This document shows, in pieces, positions 32,370-44,540 of a stretch of 64,000 nt of DNA (the first letter of the stretch is position 1; each line of letters begins with the position of its first letter). The stretch is from assembly GCA_950097015.1 (NCBI GenBank), contig CATNEN010000001.1, positions 27,247,001 through 27,311,000 of the forward strand, read 5' to 3'. Position numbers and translations under genes: made by a program. This stretch comes from Macrostomum hystrix. Its lineage: Eukaryota; Platyhelminthes; Macrostomidae. Below the pieces are notes generated by a model. It was not told the DNA's origin, searched no databases, and saw only the letters and a program-made list of their open reading frames with translations.

Positions 32370-33662
32370 GTCAATGATGACAGACTCGCTGGAGGTTCAG
32401 GGTTCGCTGGTCCTCGTGCTGTCCTCTGCGATGATGACTGATCCGCTGGAGTTTCAGGGGAAACTGGTCATCGTGCTGTCCTCCACGATGATGACGCTCG
32501 AGTTTCAGGCGGAGCTGGTCATCGTGCTGTCCTCCGCGATGATGACGCTGAAGGTTCAGGGGTAGCTGGTCATCGTGCTGTCCTCCGCGATGATGACTGA
32601 TCCGCTGGAGTTTCAGGGGAAACTGGTCATCGTGCTGTCCTCCACGATGATGACGCTCGAGTTTCAGGCGGAGCTGGTCATCGTGCTGTCCTCCGCGATG
32701 ATGACGCTGAAGGTTCAGGGGGAGTTGGTCATCGTGCTGTCCTCCGCGATGATGACGCTGAAGGTTCAGGCGGAGCTGGTCATCGTGCTGTCCTCCGCGA
32801 TGATGACGCTGGAGTTTCAGGCGGAGCTGGTCCTCGTGCTGTCCTCCGCGATGATGACGCTGAAGGTTCAGGCGGAGCTGGTCATCGTGCTGTCCTCCGC
32901 GATGATGACGCTGGAGTTTCAGGCGGAGCTGGTCCTCGTGCTGTCCTCTGCGATAATGATGCTGGAGGTTCTATACGAGCTGTGCTGTCCTGTCATCGTG
33001 CTGTCCTCCGCGATGATGACTGATCCGCTGGAGTTTCAGGGATTGCTTGTCATCGTGCTGTCCTCCACGATGATGACGCTCGAGTTTCAGGCGGAGCTGG
33101 TCATCGTGCTGTCCTCCGCGATGATGACGCTGAAGGTTCAGGGGTAGCTGGTCATCGTGCTGTCCTCCGCGATGATGACGCTGGAGTTTCAGGCGGAGCT
33201 GGTCCTCGTGCTGTCCTCTGCGATAATGATGCTGGAGTTTCAGGCGGAGCTGGTCCTCGTGCTGTCCTCTGCGATAATGATGCTGGAGGTTCTATACGAG
33301 CTGTGCTGTCCTGTCATCGTGCTGTCCTCCGCGATGATGACTGATCCGCTGGAGTTTCAGGGATTGCTGGTCATCGTGCTGTCCTCCGCGATGATGACGC
33401 TGAAGGTTCAGGCGGAGCTGGTCATCGTGCTGTCCTCCGCGATGATGACGCTGAAGGTTCAGGCGGAGCTGGTCATCGTGCTGTCCTCCACGATGATGAC
33501 GCTCGAGTTTCAGGCGGAGCTGGTCATCGTGCTGTCCTCCGCGATGATGACGCTGAAGGTTCAGGCGGAGCTGGTCATCGTGCTGTCCTCCGCGATGATG
33601 ACGCTGGAGTTTCAGGCGGAGCTGGTCATCGTGCTGTCCTCCGCGATGATGACGGATCCGCT
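32370..33662. repeat. 51 bp tandem repeat with 57 bp variants
   Basis: About 25 units containing gtgctgtcctccgcgatgat. Unit lengths are multiples of three, so one plus frame runs from 32368 to 33732 interrupted only by two TAG codons, both inside the same unit variant. The peptide would be a 17-residue repeat (VIVLSSAMMTLKVQAEL). Each unit has a GTCATC/GATGAC dyad. G/C-rich relative to the flanks. Coding function is not supported by any other signal. Confidence 0.9.
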
Positions 33663-34261
33663 GGAGGGTTGGGCGGAGCAGCGAAGTTTTCCACGAGTTG
33701 GCCGACTGACTTCAGTCCAGCTATTTATATAGGTGGCGAGCCTGAGAGTCAGGCAGCTCTCGGACTCCAGCGCCTCATATGAATTTGAAATGAGTCGGTC
33801 CTCTTGAATATTCACCAATATTCCCTTGGCCAGTCATGAATATGGAATAGGCATTAGAATAATAATGAGCAAGCCTGAGTTGGTGTCTTCCAAAAGTTCC
33901 CACCATGCCGTGACATCTCCCCTGCTGCCTGGGAAGGCTAGAGCAGCAACGGCTGAGTACTATGCTCAAATTGATTGCGAGCAGCTCCTGTGGTGTTTGA
34001 GCAGCCTGTTGCTGTTGACTCAAGGCGCGGGCGAGCATGAGAAGATGCTCGGAGGCGGGAGGAGAATTCCAGTTGCGGTCCGGAATCGATTTTTCGGGAT
34101 TTGGCAGAGAAGGATTTGGCCTAACTCGTTGACAGAATAGGGGACAATTAAATATTGGCTGCGAAGTGGCTGCAAACTCAGGGGGTGGGTCCCGTTGCGA
34201 GCTGTTAGAAAACCAACTTGACTTGCATGGCACTGAAACAAGGAGAAGCACAGACTGCCAA
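33663..34261. other. single-copy spacer with an orphan TATA-like motif
   Basis: TTTATATAGG at about 33723-33732 is followed by G/C-richer sequence. No coding exon is visible downstream before the next array. Confidence 0.4.
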
Positions 34262-35642
34262 ATCCCCAAAACACAAGATTCCCTAAAATACAAGATCCCT
34301 AAACTACCAGATCCCAAAACTCTCAGATCCGTAAACTAATAGATACCTAAACTACAAGATCCTTATATTACCAGATCCCCAAACTACCCGATCCCGAAAC
34401 TACCAGATCCCTGTATTACCAGATCCCTGTATTACCAGATCCCTAAACTACCAGATCCCTAAACTACCAGATCCCTAAACTACCAGATCCCTAAACTACC
34501 AGATCCCTAAACTACCAGATCCCTAAACTACCAGATCCCTAAACTACCAGATCCCTAAACTACCAGATCCCTAAACTACCAGATCCCGAAACTACAAGAT
34601 CCGCAAACTACCAGATCCCCAAACTACCAGATCCCTAAACTACCAGATCCCTAAACTACCAGATCCCTAAACTACCAGATCCCAAAACTCTCAGATCCCT
34701 AAAGTACCAGATCCCTGTATTACCAGATCCCTGTATTACCAGATCCCTAAACTACCAGATCCCTGTATTACCAGATCCCTGTATTACCAGATCCCTAAAC
34801 TACCAGATCCCTGTATTACCAGATCCCTGTATTACCAGATCCCTAAACTACCAGATCCCTGTATTACCAGATCCCTAAACTACCAGATCCCTAAACTACC
34901 AGATCCCTAAACTACCAGATCCCTAAACTACCAGATCCCTAAACTACCAGATCCCTAAACTACCAGATCCCTAAACTACCAGATCCCTAAACTACCAGAT
35001 CCCTAAACTACCAGATCCCTAAACTACCAGATCCCTAAACTACCAGATCCCTAAACTACCAGATCCCTAAACTACCAGATCCCTAAACTACCAGATCCCT
35101 AAACTACCAGATCCCTAAACTACCAGATCCCTAAACTACCAGATCCCTAAACTACCAGATCCCTAAACTACCAGATCCCTAAACTACCAGATCCCTAAAC
35201 TACCAGATCCCTAAACTACCAGATCCCTAAACTACCAGATCCCTAAACTACCAGATCCCTAAACTACCAGATCCCTAAACTACCAGATCCCTAAACTACC
35301 AGATCCCTAAACTACCAGATCCCTAAACTACCAGATCCCTAAACTACCAGATCCCTAAACTACCAGATCCCTAAACTACCAGATCCCTAAACTACCAGAT
35401 CCCTAAACTACCAGATCCCTAAACTACCAGATCCCTAAACTACCAGATCCCTAAACTACCAGATCCCTAAACTACCAGATCCCTAAACTACCAGATCCCT
35501 AAACTACCAGATCCCTAAACTACCAGATCCCTAAACTACCAGATCCCTAAACTACCAGATCCCTAAACTACCAGATCCCTAAACTACCAGATCCCTAAAC
35601 TACCAGATCCCTGTATTACCAGACCCCTAAACTACCAGATCT
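34262..35642. repeat. 16 bp minisatellite with a perfectly homogeneous core
   Basis: Units ctaaactaccagatcc. The left third is variable (ctgtatt, cccaaaactctc and others). From about 34865 to 35610 some 46 consecutive copies are identical. One divergent unit follows at the right edge. Confidence 0.98.
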
Positions 35643-36231
35643 CCAGACCTCAATCGTTTGAAGTCAACTCAGTCAACCTTTCAATCCAAGCTTCAAAGAG
35701 CTGAGCATGGCGGATCATGGCAGTCCTTTTGTCGTCAGAAAAGTCACTCTGCGAGAGTGGGCAGTGTGTGAGCAGATTTTGTCTAAGACAATCGAATTTA
35801 CTCAGACAAGTGAGACGCGGAGTAGAATTTCGCCCGTGAGTCCGCATTTCTAATTTCGGCTGGTGGAGGACGAGAGAGTGAGGAGAATAGGGATTTGCGG
35901 GGCCAGATATGCCCTGGGGAGATTAGGGATAAGTGCCTGAACGAGACGGAAGGCGCTCCTGTTTTGACAGGCCGGCTGAGGCAGGAAGTCAGGTGGTGGT
36001 TGCAGGGCCGGTGAAATGTCTACAACAGAATTCAAGCGGATGAGAAAGTGTGCAGTTATTGAGATCTGGAGTTTGATGACCAGCTTGAGCCACTGAAAAT
36101 GCTGTTAGCATAGACGGCCTTAATTCTGGAATTTTTAGATAAGAGAAAGACAATGTCTTCGACATTTAGGCGATACAGGATATAAGTATCTCACAAAAGC
36201 TGTTGAAAGCTTTGAAGGCTTTGAGAGGGAA
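35643..36231. other. single-copy spacer, nothing recognised
   Basis: Two ORFs of about 60 codons on the minus strand without family resemblance. Confidence 0.5.
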
Positions 36232-37744
36232 CGGTCGAGAGTCTGGGATAGACTGGGAGAGTCTGGGATAGACTAGGAGAGTTTGGGATAAACTAGGAGA
36301 GTCTGGGATAGACTGGGAGAGTCTGGGATAGACTAGGAGAGTTTGGGATAAACTAGGAGAGTCTGGGATAGACTGGGAGAGTTTGGGATAGACTGGGAGA
36401 GTCTGGGATAGACTAGGAGAGTCTGGGATAGACTGGGAGAGTCTGGGATAGACTAGAAGAGTCTGGGATAGACTGGGAGAGTCTGGGATAGACTAGGAGA
36501 GTCTGGGATAGACTAGGAGAGTCTGGGATAGACTGGGAGAGTCTGGGATAGACTAGGAGAGTCTGGGATAGACTAGGAGAGTCTGGGATAGACTGGGAGA
36601 GTCTGGGATAGACTAGGAGAGTCTGGGATAGACTGGGAGAGTCTGGGATAGACTAGGAGAGTCTGGGATAGACTAGGAGAGTCTGGGATAGACTGGGAGA
36701 GTCTGGGATAGACTAGGAGAGTCTGGGATAGACTAGGAGAGTCTGGGATAGACTGGGAGAGTCTGGGATAGACTAGGAGAGTCTGGGATAGACTAGGAGA
36801 GTCTGGGATAGACTGGGAGAGTCTGGGATAGACTAGGAGAGTCTGGGATAGACTAGGAGAGTCTGGGATAGACTGGGAGAGTTTGGGATAGACTAGGAGA
36901 GTCTGGGATAGACTAGGAGAGTCTGGGATAGACTATGAGAGTTTGGGATAGACTAGGAGAGTCTGGGATAGACTATGAGAGTTTGGGATAGACTAGGAGA
37001 GTCTGGGATAGACTAGGAGAGTCTGGGATAGACTAGGAGAGTCTGGGATAGACTGGGAGAGTCTGGGATAGACTAGGAGAGTCTGGGATAGACTAGGAGA
37101 GTCTGGGATAGACTGGGAGAGTCTGGGATAGACTAGGAGAGTCTGGGATAGACTAGGAGAGTCTGGGATAGACTGGGAGAGTTTGGGATAGACTAGGAGA
37201 GTCTGGGATAGACTAGGAGAGTCTGGGATAGACTAGGAGAGTCTGGGATAGACTGGGAGAGTCTGGGATAGACTAGGAGAGTCTGGGATAGACTAGGAGA
37301 GTCTGGGATAGACTGGGAGAGTTTGGGATAGACTAGGAGAGTCTGGGATAGACTAGGAGAGTCTGGGATAGACTATGAGAGTTTGGGATAGACTAGGAGA
37401 GTCTGGGATAGACTATGAGAGTTTGGGATAGACTAGGAGAGTCTGGGATAGACTAGGAGAGTCTGGGATAGACTAGGAGAGTCTGGGATAGACTGGGAGA
37501 GTCTGGGATAGACTAGGAGAGTCTGGGATAGACTAGGAGAGTCTGGGATAGACTGGGAGAGTTTGGGATAGACTAGGAGAGTCTGGGATAGACTGGGAGA
37601 GTTTGGGATAGACTAGGAGAGTCTGGGATAGACTGGGAGAGTTTGGGATAGACTAGGAGAGTCTGGGATAGACTAGGAGAGTTTGGGATAGACTAGGAGA
37701 GTCTGGGATAGACTGGGAGAGTTTGGGATAGACTAGGAGAGTCT
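36232..37744. repeat. 20 bp minisatellite with higher-order order
   Basis: About 75 exact-length copies of gagagtctgggatagactag. Variants (ggg, tatg, ttt) recur in ordered patterns of 60 bp and longer. The unit is related to that of the 39305-40794 array. Confidence 0.98.
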
Positions 37745-38144
37745 GTGACAAACAAGGGCAAACAATGCAATCAGCAGTCCCAGCTCCAGATTGCGGATAC
37801 GAACACCCACCCCACCGACCCGGGCGTCAATGGAAGCCAGCTGGCCCTGTGGAACGTTTGCCTGCCGCAGCTTGCCATCAGCTCGCAGACGTGTGCGCGC
37901 AAGAAGAGCCTCGGGTTCAGAAAAGCTGTTGATATGCAAAGTTTATGCAAATTTTTGATAATCCCGGGCTATGGCGATCTGGCCGTGGGCCCCGAACCGA
38001 CCCCGGAGCCCAGGGCGTGCATCTCCATAACTCCATCAAGCAGTGTTTAACATATAAATGAGCGCTCCATAATTGAATAGTGACTGCCACTGCTGGGCTG
38101 CTGGGTGTGAGAGAGACGGAGAGATTCCAGCTGGCCGCAGACGG

Positions 38145-38150
38145 TATAAA
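38145..38150 (+). promoter_or_regulatory. TATA box of a possible unidentified gene
   Basis: TATAAA in a G/C-rich context (ggtataaaggaggc), with a possible first exon beginning about 30 bp downstream. Two octamer-like sites lie about 200 bp upstream. Confidence 0.35.
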
Positions 38151-38211
38151 GGAGGCTGCCGTTTGTGCCAGGACCGACCGGGCAGTGGCAACAGCGGAGT
38201 CACGAGCCTGT

Positions 38212-38319
38212 ATGAGACTGACCGACTCGCTGAATGGCGAACTCGACAGACAAGGCCACCAGGAAGACGATATGAAAATTCGCATTGTTATGGACCTGAC
38301 TGGCAGATTTGGACATCAG
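38212..38319 (+). CDS. possible first coding exon of an unidentified gene
   Basis: An ATG about 40 bp after the predicted start opens 36 codons (MRLTDSLNGELDRQGHQEDD and on) to a good donor CATCAG|gtgaga. The spacing of TATA box, start, ATG and donor is right, but no matching downstream exon or family is recognised, so this may be chance. Confidence 0.22.
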
Positions 38320-39304
38320 GTGAGACATTGTGAAGGACTGTCTATGGACTGGGACACGCGACAATTTCCATTGCAACTGAATGACGTCATAGGAAAGAGA
38401 TCAAATAACAGAACAGTGGGAAATCAGAACCCAACTCGCTTTAGCCATTTGTTACCTGCAGATAGAGAAGCAAATAAAACACTGAAACCGCTTTGTAGCA
38501 AATAGTTAACAATGCTGAAACAAGTACTCGGCCAGCGAAATCGCAGGAAAACCTCAGACATTGTTGGCCCAAACTGTGCTAGCTGGAGCCCGGCTGTCCG
38601 CTGAGTAAAGTCAGCGCCACCACGGCCTGACTGATGAAATCCAATCAGTCAGGCCAGCCAGTACCCCCTGCTGTGACGCCTCCTTGTGGCTGTTTAATAA
38701 GCTCATTTGTGAGGCCTGGCCCAAATTCAACACCCTCGCAGCCTCCCAGCCTCCTTCGCTTCCCAAATCCTCACCAAACGAATTGGCCGAGCAAAGAAGA
38801 GAAGAAGAAAGATGAGCGGGCGGCGGACCAGAAGGAGGGACGGAAGAAAAGGCGCGACATTCTCACTCGGGCTGGGGATCTGTGGGGAGCCGCTAACTCA
38901 GCACGGCACCAGGGGGACTCGCTACCCCGCCCCATAGAGCCTGGGAGTTCTGATGAAACCGGGCCTAATTCCCAAATCAATCAGACAGACCTCCGCTCTG
39001 ACTGGGAATGAGATCCCCCACATGAGCTGCAGTGGAATCCCGGATTCCGCTGGGGGAGCCGGGGTCCACCAATTCGTCGCATTCAGTCCCCAGTGATGGG
39101 CGAGTCAACTCAACTCAACTCAACTCAACTCCATCCCTGGCTTGGGAGGAGCTGAAGATTGTCAAAACGCAGGATGAGCAGCACAGGACTCACACTAAAT
39201 GCAGCGGGGAAGCTGGCTTTCAGAGCAAGTTGATCAGCATCCCAATTGCAGCTCTACTCTCGTACTTTTTATACTTTTTATAAGGGCAAAGGGTAGGATA
39301 GGCC

Positions 39305-40794
39305 ATGAGAGTCTCGGATAGACTGTTAGAGTCCAGGATAGATTTTGAGAGTCCAGGATAGATTTTGAGAGTCCAGGATAGATTTTGAGAGTCCAGGATA
39401 GATTTTGAGAGTCTAGGATAAAGTTTGAGAGTCTAGGATAGAGTTTGAGATTCCAGGATAGATTTCGAGAGTCTAGGATAGATTTTGAGAGTCCAGGATA
39501 TATTTTGAGAGTCCAGGATAGATTTTGAGAGTCCAGGATAGATTTTGAGAGTCCAGGATAGATTTTGAGAGTCCAGGATAGATTTTGAGAGTCCAGGATA
39601 GATTTTGAGAGTCCAGGATAGATTTTGAGAGTCCACGATAGATTTTGAGAGTCTAGGATAAAGTTTGAGAGTCTAGGATAGAGTTTGAGATTCCAGGATA
39701 GATTTCGAGAGTCTAGGATATAGTTTGAGAGTCTAGGATATAGTTTGAGAGTCCAGGATAGATTTTGAGAGTCCAGGATAGATTTTGAGAGTCCAGGATA
39801 GATTTTGAGAGTCCAGGATAGATTTTGAGAGTCCAGGATAGATTTTGAGAGTCCACGATAGATTTTGAGAGTCTAGGATAAAGTTTGAGAGTCTAGGATA
39901 GAGTTTGAGATTCCAGGATAGATTTCGAGAGTCTAGGATAGATTTTGAGAGTCTAGGATATAGTTTGAGAGTCTAGGATATAGTTTGAGAGTCCAGGATA
40001 GATTTTGAGAGTCCAGGATAGATTTTGAGAGTCCACGATAGATTTTGAGAGTCTAGGATAAAGTTTGAGAGTCTAGGATAGAGTTTGAGATTCCAGGATA
40101 GATTTCGAGAGTCTAGGATAGATTTTGAGAGTCTAGGATATAGTTTGAGAGTCTAGGATATAGTTTGAGAGTCCAGGATAGATTTTGAGAGTCCAGGATA
40201 GATTTTGAGAGTCCACGATAGATTTTGAGAGTCCAGGATAGATTTTGAGAGTCTAGGATAGAGTTTGAGAGTCCAGGATAGATTTCGAGAGTCTAGGATA
40301 GATTTTGAGAGTCTAGGATAGATTTTGAGAGTCCACGATAGATTTTGAGAGTCTAGGATAAAGTTTGAGAGTCTAGGATAGAGTTTGAGATTCCAGGATA
40401 GATTTCGAGAGTCTAGGATAGATTTTGAGAGTCTAGGATATAGTTTGAGAGTCTAGGATATAGTTTGAGAGTCCAGGACAGATTTTGAGAGTCCAGGATA
40501 GATTTTGAGAGTCCAGGATAGATTTTGAGAGTCCAGGATAGATTTTGAGAGTCCAGGATAGACTGTGAGAGTCCAGGATAGACTGTGAGAGTCCAGGATA
40601 GACTGCGAGAGTCCAGGATAGACTGTGAGAGTCCAGGATAGACTGCGAGAGTCCAGGATAGACTGTGAGAGTCCAGGATAGACTGTGAGAGTCCAGGATA
40701 GACTGCGAGAGTCCAGGATAGACTGTGAGAGTCCAGGATAGACTGCGAGAGTCCAGGATAGACTGTGAGAGTCCAGGACAGACTGTCTAGGACA
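39305..40794. repeat. 20 bp minisatellite related to the 36232-37744 array
   Basis: About 74 copies of gagagtccaggatagatttt with gagtttg, tcgaga and cacg variants recurring in blocks. From about 40556 to 40780 the unit becomes gagagtccaggatagactgt, closer to the unit of the upstream array. Confidence 0.97.
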
Positions 40795-42451
40795 GACTTG
40801 AGCAAGTTCAGCAGCTTGGCCAATGTGGTCTCAACTCGCATATTTCAAATCTTTACAAAGAACGCAAATAGTTATTTTCCTTCACCCAAGTTGGCCTGTG
40901 TCTCACTAATTAAGTTAGGGCAGTTTTGTCTTTGTATAGTTGCGGCGAGTCATTGAAGTCTCGTGTGTCTCATTGCGTTATAATTGAATTCCGCAAATCT
41001 AGCAGTTGAGCCTTTATGACGAAATTTAATAGCCGAAGTTCTGAATTTCCTGCGAAGGCCTGCTTCCAGAATGTAGCAGAAACTCCGCCTTGCCATCTCC
41101 GCTGATGCAGGCCCTCCAACAAGAAATTTGTTTTCGTCTCAAATTTTGCTGTTTCTGAGACCAATTTCCAAACAATTTTTCCCCGCCCATTGCTTGCAGG
41201 AAACTTGTGAATGTTGTCACGCGTGCGGGGGGTGAGACTAGACGCCTTAAAATGATCCCCATTTTGGGACAGAACTAAGGGAGAGCCAAGCGAAAGTGAG
41301 GCGGCCTGGCCCATAGACAATGAAATTTATTCGTTACCGCGGGGCCAACTTCGGCACTTTCACACTTCGAAGGAGCGCATGCGGGACATGGCGGCGGGAG
41401 GTAACCCGCCCTGAAGTCGCACATTTTTTGGACGCCGCATCCGCCCAGCTTGCTAGGAGGGAGAAAATCCCACCAACTCCGCATGGCGGATGAAGCACGT
41501 TCTGCCTGGGATGATTGTATCGCTGAGCTGAGCACGGGGTCTCAAGTCTGCTTCTTGAAATGGGCATTTCTCAGCGAAAGTGTCTGGACCAGCCAGCCTT
41601 GCGCAACCACCTCTCAGACCAGCGATCCGGCTGACAGGTCGGATTGAGCAGTCAAATGTTGCAGAATTGGTGACACAAAAGCAGCAACAGGCACAGCTGG
41701 CAAATGTACTTAGAATCTAATATATCCAGTTCAGCCAGCCCTGAATGCTTCAGCAAACTTCCTCTGAGTTTGAGTGCCACCCCAGAGCGGTGACAATGAA
41801 ATCCGACCTGCTCAGCCGGTGGCGGCAAAGTTTTTAGCAATAAAAAATGCACTCGAACTGCAGGATAGGGACAGTAAGCGAATGCCTGGGCAAACACTGG
41901 GGCCATGCATTGCTCCACTTTCTTTGATTTGGTGTCAGTCAACACGCGGACAGGACCGATGGAGATGGGAGTGGCAGATAGAGACTGGGGCTGTGAGCAC
42001 AGTTCTGGCATGCTGCTCGATTCTCAATCCCTGATTTCTCGGCCAGGCCCACATCCCATGGCTGGCATGACGGAAACTCAACAGCTGCCTCGCAGCCCCC
42101 GCCGCCGCTTTTTGAGACGCGTGGCGAAAAGCTAATCAAGGAACCGTGAGCTCATGCGCTTGTTTGCCCACTCGGTCCCTGATCCCCCCGCACAGATCCC
42201 CAAATTGAGGAAGGTTGCAGGCAAAGATGACTTGGCTAAACTTTGTCTGAGTTTGAAAAATCCCACCCAAACTCACTCCTCAAATCCCAACTCATCAAAT
42301 CAACTGGGGTGGCGTTTCCTATTTTGACAGCTTGGAAGTCTGGAGGCACGCCGGCTGAAAACAATGGCCGAGAGAAATCTGGCGCTGATGGTTTTTGGGG
42401 CACCTGGCAGACAGTTGCGAAATAAACAAGCCCAGCGCGTAGGAGTGCGGG
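40795..42451. other. single-copy region, nothing recognised
   Basis: Overlapping ORFs of up to about 120 codons on both strands without family resemblance. Moderate G/C at 41260-42180. Confidence 0.45.
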
Positions 42452-42985
42452 AAATGGCGCCTCACATGAGGGAAATGGCTCCTCACATGATGGAAATGGC
42501 TCCTCACATGAGGGAAATGGCTCCTCACATGATGGAAATGGCGCCTCACATGAGGGAAATGGCACTATCTGTAGGGAAATGGCGCCTCACATGAGGGAAA
42601 TGGCACTATCTGTAGGGAAATGGCACTATCTTTAGGGAAATGGCACTATCATTAGGGAAATGGCACTATCTTTAGGGAAATGGCACTATCTGTAGGGAAA
42701 TGGCACTATCTGTAGGGAAATGGCACTATCTTTAGGGAAATGGCACTATCATTAGGGAAATGGCACTATCTTTAGGGAAATGGCACTATCTGTAGGGAAA
42801 TGGCACTATCTGTAGGGAAATAGCACTATCTTTAGGGAAATGGCACTGTCAGTAGTGAAATGGCATTATTTGTAGGGAAATGGCAATATCAGTAGGAAAT
42901 GGCATTATTTGTAGGGAAATGGCAATATCAGTAGGAAATGGCATTATTTGTAGGGAAATGGCAATATCAGTAGGAAATGGCGCCT
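42452..42985. repeat. 20-21 bp minisatellite with an AAATGGC core
   Basis: The left part uses a 21 bp unit containing gaaatggctcctcacatga; the rest uses tagggaaatggcactatctg. This is the first of four arrays in 42.4-48.7 kb that share aaatggc. Confidence 0.94.
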
Positions 42986-43783
42986 CTCAGTAGAATAAAG
43001 GCACCCATTTTCGGAAACAGCACACACTGTAAGAAAAAGACATTAAAATGTTTTTTAATATATTTTGCTAGCAGGACAGTGTGGGCTTTGGCACACTATT
43101 TGTTAACAATAGACACACAAACAATAGCACACTCACACAGCTGTGTACATCTGACCTGACTTTCTCTGATCGTCGGGCAGTGCACACTCTCACTGTGCCT
43201 TTGTGGGTTGGCCTTCAAGGAAGTAAACGTACGACAAGCCCCAAATTAATGTAGCCTCTGCGGTATCGCTGATTGAGCACAGTAAATTTGGCATGAAAAC
43301 ACGATAACAATGCTCCCTGCCTTAATCATTAGCCAGAGGAAAGTAGAATGGCGAGGGCCACAGTCAGTCACTGCCATGTCATGCGGCATTCCTGCACTCT
43401 GCCATCCGGGTTTGAGCAGTCACACAGGTAAATGGGTCTGGCATTGAGCAGGCTGTGATCAATCAGCCGCAGCAGCAGGAAGACCTGGGCGTCCGGCCTG
43501 CCAGCTGAAATAAAATTGCCAAAACACGACTCAATAACTTTCCCATTTCTCAATGACCTGCCGCGCTACCCATTCATTCTCTCCTTTATCGGCTAGATCT
43601 GCGCCGGTCAAAGGGCAAAGAGAAACTGAATGGAAATACCTGAGCCATTGGCATTGGTGAGATCAGGGCTAGGTTAAATACGGCCTCTTTTAGTAGCTAT
43701 GGACTGACAGCTGCCTCCTGCACTCAACCCCTCTGATATTTCTTTAGAGGGGATAACTCTGCATCTGTCTATCCCACCTCTCC
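42986..43783. other. single-copy spacer, nothing recognised
   Basis: No recognised gene or element. Confidence 0.5.
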
Positions 43784-44466
43784 ACCTATCCCCGCCTCCT
43801 CTCTACTTCTCGCTACCTCTCTCTACCTCTCTCTGCCTCTCTCTACCTCTCTCTACCTCTCTCTACCTCTCTCTACCTCTCTCTACCTCCCTCTACCTCT
43901 CTACCTCTATCTACCTCTCTACCTCTCTCTACCTCTCTCTCTACCTCTCTACCTCTCTTCACCTCTCTCTCTACTTCTCTCTACCTCTCTCTACCTCTCT
44001 CTACCTCTCTTTACCTCTCTCTCTACCTCTCTTTACCTCTCTCTACCTCTCTCTACCTCTCTCTACCTCCCTCTACCTCTCTACCTCTATCTACCTCTCT
44101 ACCTCTCTCTACCTCTCTCTCTACCTCTCTACCTCTCTTCACCTCTCTCTCTACTTCTCTCTACCTCTCTCTACCTCTCTCTACCTCTCTTTACCTCTCT
44201 CTACCTCTCTCTGCCTCTCTCTACCTCTCTCTACCTCTCTGTACCTCTCTCTACCTCTCTCTACCTCTCTCTGCCTCTCTCTACCTCTCTCTACCTCTCT
44301 CTGCCTCTCTCTACCTCTCTCTACCTCTCTCTACCTCTCTCTACCTCTCTCTACCTCCCTCTACCTCTCTTTACCTCTCTCTCTACCTCTCTTTACCTCT
44401 CTCTCTACCTCTCTTTACCTCTCTCTCTACCTCTCTTTACCTCTCTCTCTACCTCTCTCTACCTCT
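43784..44466. repeat. polypyrimidine array, tctctctacctc units
   Basis: Units of 10-14 bp. A block of about 210 bp (43860-44010 and 44040-44190) appears twice with the same rare variants, showing internal duplication. Confidence 0.96.
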
Positions 44467-44540
44467 GGAGTATGGATTGAGTTGCGGGGCGCTGCCGAAT
44501 CGATTACGATATGTTGAGATTGAAAGCTGAATCTAAACAA

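Larger units (their letters stand above)
37745..39304. other. single-copy island between two related arrays
   Basis: Holds tandem octamer-like sites (37934-37952), a TATA box at 38145, a possible first exon and a (caact)n run at about 39106-39131. No protein family recognised. Confidence 0.45.

Noticed and set aside
37746..37925. Minus-strand exon encoding a hydrophobic C-terminal segment (LELGLLIALFALVC)
   Set aside because: No family match, no clear acceptor in phase and no partner exon; probably chance in single-copy DNA.
41275..42135. Cluster of overlapping ORFs of 65-120 codons
   Set aside because: No family resemblance or splice pattern; such lengths occur by chance in G/C-richer DNA.
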